Of a stretch of 5,982 nucleotides of DNA, positions 1 to 5,764 are shown one piece after another. The notes beneath the pieces were generated by a model. It saw only the letters and a list, made by a program, of their open reading frames with translations, was not told the DNA's origin and did no database searches. Source of the DNA: RGIG4608 sp045631445 (GTDB lineage: Bacteria; Bacillota; Clostridia; Oscillospirales; CAG-272); assembly GCA_045631445.1 (NCBI GenBank), contig JAZQUS010000146.1, positions 1 through 5,982 of the forward strand, given 5' to 3'. How positions within the stretch are numbered: position 1 is the stretch's first letter; every line of letters begins with the position of its first letter. The position numbers and the translations under genes were made by a program.

Positions 1-6
1 ATCAAC

Positions 7-25
7 GGGAGGATGATATCCTCCC
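7..25. repeat. GC-rich hairpin at the window start
   Basis: A perfect 8-bp inverted repeat, GGGAGGAT / ATCCTCCC, is separated by 3 nt. Read on the minus strand it is preceded by CTGTAA, giving a GTAAGGGAGG start that resembles the GTAGGGAAGGGG run at the other end of the window (5970-5981). It may therefore be another version of the GTAGGG-type end hairpin of the dispersed repeat, or an independent small palindrome. A terminator role is not supported, because neither strand shows a T-run directly after the stem. Confidence 0.5.
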
Positions 26-71
26 TTACAGACAAAACTGTTTTGATAACAAAATGGCTACGCATACACCC

Positions 72-318
72 GTAGGGGACGGCGCCCCCGACGTCCCGCG
101 TCGATATGTTTGATATTTTTTCATACGATGCTATTTTGATATCCACGCGGCTACGCACTCATTAGCAAATCATAGATTTTCGAACGTGTGAGAAAATCGT
201 TATGTAGTGTTTGATTTTAATCAAACATTACGATTTGCGCGGTCTTAATTATAACCCACCTATAAAAGTTTTTTGCGAGCTTTTTTTCAAAAAAGCGAAA
301 ATCTTTACTCAACTAACT
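72..318 (-). repeat. Dispersed intergenic repeat, copy A (reverse orientation)
   Basis: The reverse complement of this stretch matches copies B (1528-1782) and C (5765 to the window end) in the same order of parts. These are a left box AGTTAGTTGAGTAAA (304-318, identical over 15 nt to copy B), a T/A hairpin with a GA loop (279-296), CAAAAAACTTTT, a spacer, a three-way-junction block (165-238), a variable tail, and a GTCCCCTAC right end (72-80). Positions 163-242 match 5843-5922 at 78 of 80 bases. The tail holds overlapping GC-rich inverted repeats: GGGACG/CGTCCC (76-81, 92-97) and CGACG/CGTCG (89-93, 99-103). I see no ORF, transposase or clear terminal inverted repeat. It lies entirely upstream of the queA promoter. 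Apart from this copy, the hairpin at 7-25 and the promoter, I see nothing in 1-446. Confidence 0.88.
165..238 (-). other. Predicted three-way-junction structure in repeat copy A
   Basis: Read in element orientation (minus strand) the parts are P1 GCAAATC/GATTTGC; P2, a 13-bp hairpin with loop AA at 204-231 and one imperfect pair; a linker ATAAC; P3 GATTTTC/GAAAATC with a 10-nt loop; and a 3-nt linker before P1 closes. On the minus strand the imperfect P2 pair is A-C; on the plus strand it is a G-T (G-U) wobble. The fold was made by eye. Support comes from compensatory differences seen in copy B. Whether it is transcribed, and from which strand, is unknown. Confidence 0.62.
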
Positions 319-364
319 CCCCGATAAATCACAATTTATCTCTCAACAAAAATTCAAAACCGTA

Positions 365-393
365 TTGAAAAATATAAAAAAGTATAGTATAAT
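365..393 (+). promoter_or_regulatory. Sigma-70/SigA-type promoter of queA
   Basis: A -35 element TTGAAA (365-370) is followed by exactly 17 nt and a perfect -10 hexamer TATAAT (388-393). Initiation would fall near position 400, giving a leader of about 45 nt. The surrounding DNA is very A+T-rich, as is usual for such promoters. It lies just downstream of repeat copy A and is not part of the repeat, since copies B and C lack it. A small inverted repeat GATAAAT/ATTTATC (323-340) sits upstream; no regulator can be assigned to it. Confidence 0.8.
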
Positions 394-446
394 ATACAAT
401 GACATAATATGTTGAAAAAAGAAAATTGATATAGATAGGACAAAAA

Positions 447-1526
447 ATGGATAAAATTATTGTAAACGAAAAGGCGCACACCGACCTTTTGACATCTGAT
501 TTTTATTACGATTTACCAGAGGAGCTTATTGCACAAACTCCGCTTGAGCCAAGAGATTCATCTCGACTTATGGTAATTGACCGCGCGAGCGGTGAAATTG
601 ACCACAAGCATTTCTTTGACATTTGCGATTATCTTAAAGAGGGTGACACGCTTGTTATCAACGATTCGAAGGTAATTCCTGCGCGACTTTACGGTCACGT
701 CTTGGGCAGAGAAGAGGCAAAAATTGAGCTTTTGCTTCTAAAAAACCACGGACTTGACACTTGGGAAACTCTTGTAAAGCCCGGCAAAAGAGCAAAAATC
801 GGCTCAAAGCTTGTCTTTGGTGATGGCGCGCTTTACGGTGAAATCGTTGAGATTACCGAGGAAGGAAATCGTTATATAAAATTCGATTACGATAGAGAAA
901 AATATTCAAATATTTATGAAATTTTGCATATAATCGGACTTATGCCCTTGCCCCCATACATTACCGAAAAGCTTGAGGACAAGAGCCGTTATCAAACGGT
1001 TTACGCGCGTGAGGAGGGCTCAGCGGCAGCACCCACCGCAGGACTTCATTTCACTCCCGAGCTTATGCAAAAAATTAGGGATATGGGCGTGGAAATCGTT
1101 CCTGTAATGCTCCACGTTGGGCTTGGCACATTCCGCCCTGTTAAAGCGGACAGAATTGACGAACACGTTATGCACACCGAACATTTTGCGGTGACACAAA
1201 AGAGTGCGGACATTATCAACGAGCGCAAGGCAAAGGGTGGACGTATTATTTGCGTTGGAACTACCTCTTGCAGAACAATCGAGAGCGTGGCGCACGATGA
1301 CGGATTCATTCCTGCAGGCGAGGGCGATACGGGAATTTTTATCTACCCCGGCTATAAATTCAAGGCGGTGGATGCCCTTATCACAAACTTCCACTTGCCT
1401 GAAAGCACGCTGCTTATGCTAGTTTCCGCATTTTACGATAAAGAAAAAATGATGAACGCATACCACACCGCCGTTGAGGAAAAATATAGATTTTTCTCAT
1501 TTGGTGATGCGATGTTTATTGAATAA
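447..1526 (+). CDS. queA: S-adenosylmethionine:tRNA ribosyltransferase-isomerase (QueA)
   Basis: QueA moves and isomerises the ribosyl group of SAM onto preQ1 already placed in the wobble position of GUN-anticodon tRNAs, making epoxyqueuosine; it is cytoplasmic. The 359-residue protein looks complete. It shows DFYYDLPEELIAQTPLEPRD near residues 18-37, INDSKVIPARLYG (71-83), MPLPPYI (166-172), AREEGSAAAPTAGLHF (187-202), HVGLGTFRPVK (223-233), GTTSCRTIES (271-280), and YPGYKFKAVDALITNFHLPE ending at residue 319. The start at 447 has AGGA at 437-440 with a 6-nt spacer. It gives about 15 residues ahead of the usual family start, which explains why it is slightly longer than typical QueA. A TTG at 489 would remove this extension but lacks a good binding site. 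The usual partner tgt is not in the window. The stop codon abuts repeat copy B, and the gene has no conventional terminator of its own. Confidence 0.97.
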   Translation: MDKIIVNEKAHTDLLTSDFYYDLPEELIAQTPLEPRDSSRLMVIDRASGEIDHKHFFDICDYLKEGDTLVINDSKVIPARLYGHVLGREEAKIELLLLKNHGLDTWETLVKPGKRAKIGSKLVFGDGALYGEIVEITEEGNRYIKFDYDREKYSNIYEILHIIGLMPLPPYITEKLEDKSRYQTVYAREEGSAAAPTAGLHFTPELMQKIRDMGVEIVPVMLHVGLGTFRPVKADRIDEHVMHTEHFAVTQKSADIINERKAKGGRIICVGTTSCRTIESVAHDDGFIPAGEGDTGIFIYPGYKFKAVDALITNFHLPESTLLMLVSAFYDKEKMMNAYHTAVEEKYRFFSFGDAMFIE

Positions 1527-1606
1527 AAGTTAGTTGAGTAAAAAATTGCGCTTTTTGAAAAAAGCTTGGCAAAAACTTTTAATCGTGGGTGTTAATTTAA
1601 ATTTGC

Positions 1607-1683
1607 GCAAATTGTATTGCACCGCGCCCCGCGGTACAATACATAACGATTTTGCTCATATATTCGCAAAATTTGTAATTTGC
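1607..1683 (+). other. Predicted three-way-junction structure in repeat copy B
   Basis: P1 is GCAAATT (1607-1613) with AATTTGC (1677-1683). P2 is GTATTGCACCGCG (1614-1626) with CGCGGTACAATAC (1630-1642), with a CCC loop and one C-A mismatch. The linker is ATAAC (1643-1647). P3 is GATTTTGC (1648-1655) with GCAAAATT (1666-1673) around a 10-nt loop, its outermost pair being G-T. A TGT linker leads back to P1. Relative to copies A and C, the last P1 pair is T-A instead of C-G, P2 differs at 8 of 13 positions yet still pairs at 12, and P3 gains a G and its partner C. These paired changes are the main support for the fold. Confidence 0.68.
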
Positions 1684-1750
1684 TACTTTTACAATAGACA
1701 TATTGCTACTAAAATGCCTACACTTTCACCAAAAACATCTCACCAACTCC

Positions 1751-1782
1751 GTAGGGGAGCACTCCGTGCGCCCGTCCCCTAC
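1751..1782. repeat. GTAGGGG...CCCCTAC hairpin at the right end of copy B
   Basis: GTAGGGGA (1751-1758) pairs with TCCCCTAC (1775-1782). Inside, GCAC (1759-1762) pairs with GTGC (1766-1769), leaving GCCCG as a bulge. It is GC-rich against an A+T-rich background. The right arm and preceding base (GTCCCCTAC) recur in copy A (minus strand, 72-80), and copy C begins the same motif at 5970 before the window ends. It therefore looks like the distal end of the element. No T-run follows directly, so a rho-independent terminator is not indicated. Confidence 0.75.
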
Positions 1783-1810
1783 AAATCCAAATTTCACCCC
1801 CCACTTCTCA

Positions 1811-1816
1811 AAGGAG
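1811..1816 (+). promoter_or_regulatory. Ribosome binding site that fixes the ansA start
   Basis: AAGGAG lies 5 nt before ATG 1822. It is the only strong Shine-Dalgarno sequence ahead of the asparaginase, whose reading frame stays open for a further 96 codons upstream to a TTG at 1534. Conserved family sequence begins right after this ATG, so the longer reading is not used. Confidence 0.92.
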
Positions 1817-1821
1817 AAAAC

Positions 1822-2835
1822 ATGAAAAACAAAAAAGTTTTAATAATATACACAGGCGGAACGATTGGAATGAAGCGCACGGAGAGTGGGTACAAGCCGG
1901 CTCCTAGCTTTCTTGACGAGGAGCTTCACTCAATTCCCGACCTTCTTCGTGAAGATTTTCCCTCATGGGAGCTTCACGAAATGAATCCACTTCTTGACTC
2001 GTCAAATATGACACTCAAAGAATGGAACGAAATCGGGCGCGTGATTTATGAAAATTATGAAAATTACTGTGGCTTTGTTGTGCTTCACGGAACGGACACG
2101 ATGGCATACACGGCTTCTGCCTTGTCATTTATTTTGCGCGGACTCAACAAACCCGTTGTGCTTACGGGTTCGCAAATTCCGTTGTCCGAAATTCGAAGCG
2201 ACGGACGTGATAATCTCATTACCTCCGTTCTTATCGCAAGTGAGGGAATAGCCAATGAGGTTTGTTTGTACTTTTCGGGAAAGCTTCTTCGTGGCAACCG
2301 TGCGATAAAGATGAGCGCGGACGGACTTGTTGCGTTCAAATCTCCCAACTATCCGCTTCTTGCCGAGGTCGGAATTACAGTTAAATACAACAAAAGCGCG
2401 CTTCTTCGTCATAAAGAGGGAACTTCTCTTGAATATTTGCCCTTCCACAACGTGCCTATTGGTGTGCTCAAGGTTTTCCCCGGCATTCAGTTCGGACTTT
2501 TTGAGGACATTATGACCGAAAAGCTTTCAGGCATCGTGCTTGAAACCTTTGGCTCGGGCAACATTCCAAGCGGTGGGGACGAGCTTTTGCCCATCATCAA
2601 AAAGGCGTTTGCCTCGGGCTCCGTTGTGGCAGTTTGCTCACAGTGTCCTATCGGTACTGTAACCCTTGGTACTTACGAAACAAGCTCGTCGCTCAAGAGT
2701 GCGGGCGCGGTAAGTGGTAAGGATATGACAACCGAAGCCGCGGTTGCAAAGCTTTATCATCTCTTTAGCTTGGGACTTCCGAAGGAAGAAATCAAGCGAC
2801 TTATGGAGAAAAATATCGCAGGAGAATTAACGTAA
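1822..2835 (+). CDS. ansA: Type I (cytoplasmic) L-asparaginase
   Basis: The enzyme hydrolyses L-asparagine to aspartate and ammonia. The 337-residue protein has the family's usual length, and no signal peptide is visible, fitting the cytoplasmic type I class. The first catalytic motif YTGGTIGM covers residues 10-17 with nucleophile Thr14. The second, LHGTDTMAYT (88-97), carries Thr91 and Asp92. RGNRAIKMSADG (157-168) supplies Lys163. DSSNM (59-63) is the substrate-binding stretch, and TGSQIPL (115-121) and ETFGSGNIP (241-249) are further conserved blocks. These numbers coincide with E. coli AnsA as I recall it. The start at 1822 is set by the AAGGAG site. The stop overlaps the next start by one base (TAATG), implying translational coupling. 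I found no convincing promoter in the gap upstream; transcription may come through from queA or start inside repeat copy B. Confidence 0.95.
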   Translation: MKNKKVLIIYTGGTIGMKRTESGYKPAPSFLDEELHSIPDLLREDFPSWELHEMNPLLDSSNMTLKEWNEIGRVIYENYENYCGFVVLHGTDTMAYTASALSFILRGLNKPVVLTGSQIPLSEIRSDGRDNLITSVLIASEGIANEVCLYFSGKLLRGNRAIKMSADGLVAFKSPNYPLLAEVGITVKYNKSALLRHKEGTSLEYLPFHNVPIGVLKVFPGIQFGLFEDIMTEKLSGIVLETFGSGNIPSGGDELLPIIKKAFASGSVVAVCSQCPIGTVTLGTYETSSSLKSAGAVSGKDMTTEAAVAKLYHLFSLGLPKEEIKRLMEKNIAGELT

Positions 2836-3542
2836 TGCGAATAGATAAATTTTTAAGTAATATGGGTATTGCTACTCGCACCGAAAGCTCAAAGGCGGCT
2901 CGTCAGAGCGGAATTTTGATCAATGGCGCAGCGGTTAAAAAGGCAGATGTTCACATCGACCCTGAAAAAGATGTTGTAACGTATCTCGGTCGAAGGATTG
3001 AATATCGAAAATACACCTATATTTTAATGAATAAGCCCGACGGTGTGGTAAGTGCTACCGAGGACGGACGCGACAAAACGGTTATAGACCTTTTGCCCGA
3101 AGAATTACAGAAGTTAAATCTTTTTCCTTGTGGCAGACTCGATAAGCACACTTTGGGACTTGTGATGCTCACCGACGACGGAGATTTGGCTCACCGCCTG
3201 CTCTCACCCAAGCATCACGTTAAGAAAAGATATTATTTTGAAAGTAAATTTCCTTTAAATGAGGACGAAATATCCTATCTTGAAAAGGGCGCAACACTTG
3301 AAGATGGATATATCACAAAGCCCTCTGAAATCGAGCTTTTCGAGGATAAAAAAAGCGGATATATCACTCTCGTTGAGGGGAAATATCACCAGATTAAGCG
3401 TATGCTTGAATCGGTTAACAACAAAATCACATATCTTGAAAGAATCACCTTCGGTCCACTCGTGCTCGATGAAAATTTAGAGCGCGGTGAATGGAGATTT
3501 TTGACGGAAAACGAAATAAAAGGATTAGAGGAACACAAATGA
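2835..3542 (+). CDS. rsuA: RsuA-family rRNA pseudouridine synthase
   Basis: This 235-residue protein isomerises a uridine to pseudouridine in rRNA, by family most likely U516 of 16S rRNA. It begins with an S4 RNA-binding domain (about 1-48: MRIDKFLSNMGIATRTES, then GILINGAAVKKAD). The catalytic domain follows with YILMNKPDGVVSAT (62-75) and GRLDKHTLGLVMLTDDGDLA (100-119), in which Asp103 is the expected catalytic aspartate. The C-terminal part shows EGKYHQIKRML and FGPLVLDENLERGEWRFLT, typical of the RsuA/RluB branch. The residue after DK is His where Asp or Asn is common; the catalytic Asp is intact. AGGAG at 2820-2824 lies 10 nt before the start. The gene overlaps ansA by 1 base and tex by 4. 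The exact target (16S versus 23S) cannot be settled from sequence alone. Confidence 0.92.
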   Translation: MRIDKFLSNMGIATRTESSKAARQSGILINGAAVKKADVHIDPEKDVVTYLGRRIEYRKYTYILMNKPDGVVSATEDGRDKTVIDLLPEELQKLNLFPCGRLDKHTLGLVMLTDDGDLAHRLLSPKHHVKKRYYFESKFPLNEDEISYLEKGATLEDGYITKPSEIELFEDKKSGYITLVEGKYHQIKRMLESVNNKITYLERITFGPLVLDENLERGEWRFLTENEIKGLEEHK

Positions 3543-5695
3543 ACATTTTTGAAACACTTGCAAAAGAATTAAATATCACTCTCACACAGGTTGAGAAAAC
3601 CGTTGCGCTTATTGACGAGGGCAACACAATCCCCTTTATCGCACGTTACAGAAAGGAAGTTACAGGCTCACTTGACGACGAAATTTTGCGTAAGTTTGAG
3701 GAACGTCTTAACTATCTTCGCAACATCGAAAAGAGAAGAGAAGAAGTAACCGAGCTTATTCGCGCGCAGGATAAACTCACTCCCGAAATTGAAGAAGCAA
3801 TCAAAAATGCGGTAACAATTACCGAAATCGACGATATTTACCGCCCCTTCCGTCCCCATAGAAAGACAAGAGCATCCGTTGCTAAAGAAAAGGGACTTGA
3901 GCCGCTTGCTCTCCTCATTCTTGAGCAAAATGCTACTTATGAGCCCTCACTTGATGAGATTGCAGATACTTATATCGATGCCGAAAAGGGTGTTGAAAAT
4001 AGAGAACAGGCATACGCAGGTGCTTGTGATATTATTGCGGAAAGTGTTTCTGACAATGCGGAATACAGAAAAGAAATTCGTCGTCTTACATTCGGCTTTG
4101 GTCTTGTAACAAGTAAGGCAAATACCGAGGAGGACTCCGTTTACGCGCAGTATTATGATTATAGTGAGGGTGTTAAGAAAATCCCTTCCCACCGTGTGCT
4201 TGCTATTCACCGCGGTGAAAAGGAAGATTTCCTTAAGGTTGCAATTACGGTTGAAAAGGATCTTATCCTCAACTATCTTTATAATGAAGTTATCGTGCCT
4301 GGTAATAGCGAGGCAAAGCAGTACGTTGAAAATGCTATAGTTGACAGTTATGACCGTCTTATTGCGCCAAGTGTTGAAAGAGAAATTTATAATGACCTCT
4401 TTGATAATGCTTGCGAGGGTGCTATCGCACTTTTCTCCGATAACTTAAAGCATCTTTTGATGCAATCCCCAATTAAAGGCAAGGTTGTTCTTGGCTTTGA
4501 CCCCGGTTACGTTAACGGTTGTAAGCTTGCCGTTGTTGACCCTGTCGGAAAAGTTATCGATACAGGAGTTATTTACCCAACAAAGCCCCGTCAGAAAATT
4601 GAAGAGGCGAAGCGCGTTGTTAAGAGTATGATTCGCGCACATAAGGTTGACGTTATCGCAATCGGTAACGGAACTGCATCTAAGGAAAGTGAAATTTTCA
4701 TTGCCGACCTTCTCAAAGAGGTTGAATATGATACAAAATATATCGTTATTAGTGAGGCAGGCGCGTCAATTTACTCCGCATCTAAGCTCGCGGCTGACGA
4801 ATTCCCCGATTTTGACGTAATGCAGAGAAGTGCGGTTTCCATTGCTCGTCGTTTGCAGGACCCCCTTGCAGAGCTTGTTAAAATCGACCCCAAATCCATC
4901 GGTGTAGGGCAGTATCAGCACGATATGAAGCCCGCGCGTCTTGACGAAGCACTCACAGGTGTTGTTGAAGACTGCGTAAATAGTGTCGGTGTTGATGTTA
5001 ACACCGCTTCGCATTCACTTCTTTCCTACATCGCGGGAATAAATGCAACAAGTGCTAAAAATATCGTTAAATATAGAGAAGAAAACGGCGCGTTTAAGTC
5101 AAGAGCCGAGATTCTTAAAGTTCCAAGAATAGGCGCAAAGGCATACGAGCAGTGTGCAGGTTTCTTGCGCGTGCCCGACTCCAAGTTTATTCTTGATAAT
5201 ACGGGTGTTCACCCCGAATCCTATGAGGCGGCGCTTAAGCTTCTTAATAAATTTGAATATACACAAGAGGATGTTAAGGCGAATAAACTCTCAATGCTCC
5301 GCACAAAAGCAGAGAAGTACGGACTTAAAAATCTTGCCGAAGAATTCTCGGTTGGTGAACCCACCCTCGTTGATATTATCACCGAGCTTGAAAAACCAGG
5401 ACGCGATATTCGTGATAGCTTCCCGGCTCCCGTTCTTCGTGACGATATTCTCGGTATGGAGGACCTCAAACCCGAAATGCTCCTCACGGGTACTGTAAGA
5501 AACGTAATCGACTTTGGAGTTTTCGTTGACATCGGTGTTCATCAGGACGGACTCGTTCACATCTCTGAGCTTTCCGATAAATATGTAAAGCACCCCTCCC
5601 AAGTGGTGTCCCTCGGTGACGTAGTAAAGGTAAAAGTCCTCTCTGTTGACCTCAAGAAAAAGAGAATTGCCCTCACAATGAAGGGACTCAACTAA
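3539..5695 (+). CDS. tex: Tex family RNA-binding protein (S1 domain, transcription accessory)
   Basis: Tex is a conserved cytoplasmic nucleic-acid-binding protein related to eukaryotic Spt6, linked to transcription and RNA handling. The 718-residue protein has the full set of domains. The helical N-terminal region (about 1-190) contains IPFIARYRKE (31-40) and DDIYRPFRPHRKTRA (98-112). The YqgF/RNase H-like domain (about 314-440) has GFDPGYVNGCKLAVVD (319-334), IGNGTASKESE (375-385) and SEAGASIYSAS (405-415). Next come QDPLAELVKIDPKSIGVGQY (440-459) and a helix-hairpin-helix region (about 480-545, LKVPRIGAKAYEQCAGF). The C-terminal S1 domain (about 645-717) includes GTVRNVIDFGVFVDIGVHQD. The start is ATG 3539, overlapping the rsuA stop as ATGA, with AGAGGA at 3527-3532. 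An ATG at 3491 in the same frame would add 16 residues but lies inside rsuA and precedes the conserved start. The function of Tex in this organism is inferred from the family. Confidence 0.96.
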   Translation: MNIFETLAKELNITLTQVEKTVALIDEGNTIPFIARYRKEVTGSLDDEILRKFEERLNYLRNIEKRREEVTELIRAQDKLTPEIEEAIKNAVTITEIDDIYRPFRPHRKTRASVAKEKGLEPLALLILEQNATYEPSLDEIADTYIDAEKGVENREQAYAGACDIIAESVSDNAEYRKEIRRLTFGFGLVTSKANTEEDSVYAQYYDYSEGVKKIPSHRVLAIHRGEKEDFLKVAITVEKDLILNYLYNEVIVPGNSEAKQYVENAIVDSYDRLIAPSVEREIYNDLFDNACEGAIALFSDNLKHLLMQSPIKGKVVLGFDPGYVNGCKLAVVDPVGKVIDTGVIYPTKPRQKIEEAKRVVKSMIRAHKVDVIAIGNGTASKESEIFIADLLKEVEYDTKYIVISEAGASIYSASKLAADEFPDFDVMQRSAVSIARRLQDPLAELVKIDPKSIGVGQYQHDMKPARLDEALTGVVEDCVNSVGVDVNTASHSLLSYIAGINATSAKNIVKYREENGAFKSRAEILKVPRIGAKAYEQCAGFLRVPDSKFILDNTGVHPESYEAALKLLNKFEYTQEDVKANKLSMLRTKAEKYGLKNLAEEFSVGEPTLVDIITELEKPGRDIRDSFPAPVLRDDILGMEDLKPEMLLTGTVRNVIDFGVFVDIGVHQDGLVHISELSDKYVKHPSQVVSLGDVVKVKVLSVDLKKKRIALTMKGLN

Positions 5696-5707
5696 TTTAA
5701 AACAATC

Positions 5708-5735
5708 AAAGCACCGTTTTTGGCGGTGCTTTTTT
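5708..5735 (+). terminator. Rho-independent terminator of the operon
   Basis: AAAGCACCG (5708-5716) pairs perfectly with CGGTGCTTT (5724-5732) around a 7-nt loop, and the stem runs into an uninterrupted T tract (5730-5735). It lies 12 nt after the tex stop codon, so it ends the ansA-rsuA-tex transcript. The A-run on the 5' side could let it act in the reverse direction as well for a gene beyond the window. Confidence 0.93.
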
Positions 5736-5764
5736 GATGTGTAATTTGGGATTTATAGGGGAGA

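Larger units (their letters stand above)
1528..1782 (+). repeat. Dispersed intergenic repeat, copy B (queA-ansA gap)
   Basis: This copy starts one base after the queA stop codon and ends about 40 bp before the ansA start, filling nearly the whole gap. In order it shows the left box AGTTAGTTGAGTAAA (1528-1542), the T/A hairpin GCTTTTT-GA-AAAAAGC (1550-1565), CAAAAACTTTT (1570-1580), a spacer, the three-way-junction block (1607-1683), a tail with repeated TTGCTAC words (1680-1686, 1703-1709), and a GTAGGGGA...TCCCCTAC end hairpin (1751-1782). It shares TAG-CATATTGCTAC and CACCAACT...GTAGGG in its tail with copy C. It is more diverged from A and C than those two are from each other. It happens to be open in the ansA frame, but that is not coding evidence. 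It could damp or end transcription from queA; this is inference. Confidence 0.88.

Noticed and set aside
165..238. CRISPR-like array or tRNA gene in the structured blocks
   Set aside because: There is no regular repeat-spacer pattern, and the folded block lacks an acceptor stem with CCA, a T-loop or an anticodon arm.
323..340. A+T-rich inverted repeat GATAAAT/ATTTATC upstream of the queA promoter as an operator or terminator
   Set aside because: It has a 7-bp A+T stem with no T tract, lies outside the promoter, and is absent from the other repeat copies; chance is likely in DNA this A+T-rich.
1020..1394. Minus-strand open frames within queA, ansA and tex
   Set aside because: They are shadows of well-conserved genes on the + strand, with no family similarity that I can see.
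1612..1640. Promoter TTGTAT-17 nt-TACAAT ahead of ansA
   Set aside because: The -35 matches at only 3 of 6 bases and both boxes lie in the P2 hairpin region; too weak to list as a feature.
1534..1821. N-terminal extension of the asparaginase starting at TTG 1534
   Set aside because: It has no ribosome binding site, is encoded by the dispersed repeat, shows no family similarity, and a strong AAGGAG site precedes ATG 1822 exactly where conserved sequence starts.
3491..3538. Upstream in-frame ATG for tex
   Set aside because: It lies deep inside rsuA. The ATG at 3539 has a good ribosome binding site, the classic ATGA overlap and the usual Tex N-terminus.
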